Both the position numbers and the translations under genes were made by a program. Shown here in pieces: positions 43,064 through 44,855 of a stretch of 44,855 bases of DNA. The stretch covers positions 1 through 44,855 of the forward strand of contig JALFVM010000189.1 of NCBI GenBank assembly GCA_022787145.1. Reading direction: 5' to 3'. This DNA is from Lachnospiraceae bacterium (lineage in GTDB: Bacteria > Bacillota > Clostridia > Lachnospirales > Lachnospiraceae). The stretch's first letter is position 1. Every line of letters begins with the position of its first letter. Below the pieces are notes generated by a model that had not been told where the DNA came from, ran no database searches, and saw only the letters and a program-made list of their open reading frames with translations.

Positions 43064-44161
43064 TTATACATTGAAACGGAATAAAATCACATCGCCGTCC
43101 TGCACGACATATTCTTTTCCTTCCATGCGAACCAGACCTTTTTCTCTGGCTCCTGCATAAGAACCGCAGTCCAGCAGATCCTGATAATTCACTACCTCGG
43201 CTTTGATAAATCCGCGCTCGAAATCGGTGTGGATTTTGCCGGCTGCCTGAGGTGCTTTTGTTCCCACTTTGATCGTCCAGGCTCTTGTCTCATCCTCTCC
43301 GGAAGTCAGATAGCTCAAAAGTCCAAGCAGACGGTAGCTTGCTGCAATCAGCTTCTCCAGACCGGATTCAGTCAGTCCCAAATCCTCCAAAAACATTTTT
43401 TTCTCATCATCGTCCAGCTCTGCAATTTCCTGCTCAATCTGTGCACAGATTACAAAAACTTCACTGTTCTGTTCTTTTGCATATTCGCGCACACTCTGTA
43501 CATATTCGTTGGATGCACCGTCATCCGCCAGATCATCTTCTGCTACGTTGGCAGCATAAATCACCGGTTTGTAGGTAAGCAGGTTGTATCCTGCCATCCA
43601 CTGCTCTTCGTCCTCGTTGTCGAGTTCCATATTGATGGCCAGTTTACCATCCTCAAGATACGCTTTTATTTTTTCCTGGAATGCAAGTTCTTTGGCAGCC
43701 TCTTTGTCATTGCGGGCTACTTTCGTCGTCTTGGCAATTCTTCGCTCCAGAATTTCAATATCGGAAAAAATCAGTTCAAGGTTGATTGTCTCAATGTCTC
43801 TGAGCGGATTGATATTTCCATCTACATGAACCACGTTGGCATCCTCAAAGCAGCGCACCACATGAACAATCGCATCTACCTCGCGAATATTTGCCAGAAA
43901 CTGGTTCCCAAGACCCTCGCCTTTCGATGCACCTTTTACCAAGCCTGCAATATCCACGAATTCAATGACAGCAGGTGTCACCTTCTTGGAATGATAAAAA
44001 TCTCCTAAAAGCTTCAGTCTCTCATCCGGCACCGGAACAATTCCGACGTTCGGGTCAATGGTACAGAACGGATAGTTTGCCGACTCTGCACCAGCTTTTG
44101 TTAATGAATTAAATAAGGTACTTTTTCCTACGTTGGGAAGACCTACGATTCCTAATTTCAT
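43064..44161 (-). CDS. ychF: YchF/OLA1 family ATPase (redox-regulated)
   Basis: A 365-residue Obg-like protein. The P-loop GLPNVGKST is at 6-14, with switch regions [17 protein letters not shown] (31-47) and DIAGLVKG (71-78), and a C-terminal TGS domain. YchF binds ATP rather than GTP and interacts with the ribosome and proteasome-like factors in stress. A good promoter lies upstream and lgt follows. Confidence 0.96.
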   Translation of the reverse strand: MKLGIVGLPNVGKSTLFNSLTKAGAESANYPFCTIDPNVGIVPVPDERLKLLGDFYHSKKVTPAVIEFVDIAGLVKGASKGEGLGNQFLANIREVDAIVHVVRCFEDANVVHVDGNINPLRDIETINLELIFSDIEILERRIAKTTKVARNDKEAAKELAFQEKIKAYLEDGKLAINMELDNEDEEQWMAGYNLLTYKPVIYAANVAEDDLADDGASNEYVQSVREYAKEQNSEVFVICAQIEQEIAELDDDEKKMFLEDLGLTESGLEKLIAASYRLLGLLSYLTSGEDETRAWTIKVGTKAPQAAGKIHTDFERGFIKAEVVNYQDLLDCGSYAGAREKGLVRMEGKEYVVQDGDVILFRFNV

Positions 44162-44234
44162 TTTTATTTTCTCCTTTATTGTTCATAATTCTCCATGTTT
44201 TTCATGCTAAAAAAGCCTTAATACGGCAACCTAG

Positions 44235-44263
44235 AGTATACCATATTAAGACAATTTTGTGAA
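44235..44263 (-). promoter_or_regulatory. Promoter of ychF-lgt
   Basis: On the minus strand TTCACA (44258-44263) and TATACT (44235-44240) are 17 bases apart, about 73 bases before the ychF ATG. Confidence 0.6.
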
Positions 44264-44378
44264 TACACCTTTTTCTTTCTATTCTTTTAATACCAATGCT
44301 GATTTAGAAAAATTCTCAAAATCCCATAAACTATTTCCATAGATACATTCAATTTATTCTTTCCAAACAAAAACAAAA

Positions 44379-44766
44379 TTATGAAGACTTTGTCACTGTC
44401 CCCGTCGCTGAAACAGAAATCCAGATTGTTCTCGCAAATTCTGTTCCTGTATTTTTATTTCTTGCGCGACAATATCCATATGCTTTATTTCCACTAATCG
44501 CTTTTGTTTTTGAAATAATTGCATATTTAGCTGTGTTATAGTTCTTAGCCTCAACATAAGCATCAGAACAACTACTACTGGAACCGTTATACTTAAAATC
44601 TCCATGTAAAATAAATTGCACTTGAATATTTCCTGTATTCTTATTTTTAATATTATAGTATTTTGTACAATACTTTGTTTTATAAGCTGCCCTTGCCCCA
44701 TTTTCAGCAGTCTCATATTCAGAAACAACCGCATATAACTCTTGATCTATATTTTCAACACCACTT
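44379..44766 (-). pseudogene. Possible decayed gene for an exported or surface protein (C-terminal part)
   Basis: On the minus strand one frame is open from a TAA near 44766 down to a TAG/TAA-type stop at 44379, about 128 codons, but offers no ATG; the only internal start is a GTG at 44621 without a ribosome-binding site. The sequence is Lys, Asn, Tyr and Ser-rich (for example KYYNIKNKNTGNIQVQF, CRARNKNTGTEFARTIWISV) with a repeated KNTG word. No family was recognised. Lack of a start suggests a truncated remnant, but a non-standard start or frameshift is also possible. The 217 bases between it and ychF otherwise hold only the ychF promoter. Confidence 0.35.
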
Positions 44767-44855
44767 TACAACTTTTTGAATAAAAAATATCGTACAGGGA
44801 CTTTCTGATGTATAATAAGCTTGCTACAACTATTACAAAGGAAAGTGACCCTGTA

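Noticed and set aside
1-44855. CRISPR arrays, insertion sequences, tRNA or rRNA genes
   Set aside because: No regularly spaced direct repeats, no transposase frames and no cloverleaf or rRNA-like sequence were seen by eye; a tRNAscan or ISfinder run would be decisive.

Overview
The window looks like chromosomal DNA from a low-to-mid GC Firmicute, most likely a clostridial member of the Lachnospiraceae. Support comes from the uninterrupted S10-spc-alpha ribosomal protein order with secY, adk, map and infA inside it, the zinc-type S14, the non-zinc S4, the Zn-lid adenylate kinase, strong AGGAGG ribosome-binding sites, a T-box leader before aspS, and the murB-rapZ-whiA-HPr cluster. Genus cannot be fixed from this sequence alone. 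No rRNA, tRNA, CRISPR array, phage or insertion sequence was seen.

Layout. 1-4066 (minus): an operon-like set of a MoxR-type AAA+ ATPase, a VWA/DUF2201 protein, two small unknown proteins and a VOC protein. 4279-5133 (plus): an exported M15 peptidase with an Fn3-like domain. 5198-10596 (minus): flavin reductase, aspS with a T-box leader, trmO, dus and a DMT exporter. 10712-27228 (minus): 31 genes from rpsJ to rplQ, the translation and secretion core. 27541-28815 (minus): a membrane protein resembling a catalytically dead SipW-like signal peptidase with a long charged tail. 29175-29927 (plus): a GNAT acetyltransferase behind a highly structured leader. 30000-33793 (minus): tcdA-murB-rapZ-whiA-HPr-like. 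33964-36567 (plus): malic enzyme, a radical SAM protein and a DUF4364 regulator. 36746-39005 (minus): rarA, polysaccharide deacetylase and a small acidic protein. 39093-42097: pdxR divergent from pdxST (vitamin B6). 42188-44161 (minus): lgt and ychF. The right edge holds what looks like a decayed gene.

The protein content is mostly housekeeping, and the least explained signal is RNA-level structure. A compact four-way-junction-like leader with extra hairpins precedes rpsM. A long paired leader precedes rpsJ. Two clearly similar hairpin elements, and a third weaker relative, sit inside the ribosomal operon between rplB/rplW, rplF/rpsH and rpsD/rpoA. Three tetraloop hairpins are packed end to end between rpsS and rplV, and four hairpins precede the GNAT gene. 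These were found by reading inverted repeats by eye; no folding energy or covariation was computed.

Functional links. AspRS carries a His typical of non-discriminating enzymes, and its T-box specifier region has no Asp codon but contains AAC (Asn). That fits tRNA-dependent Asn synthesis. TrmO and TcdA both modify t6A at tRNA position 37. The HPr-like protein beside whiA has Glu at the phospho-His position, resembling Crh. PdxR next to pdxST suggests PLP feedback control.
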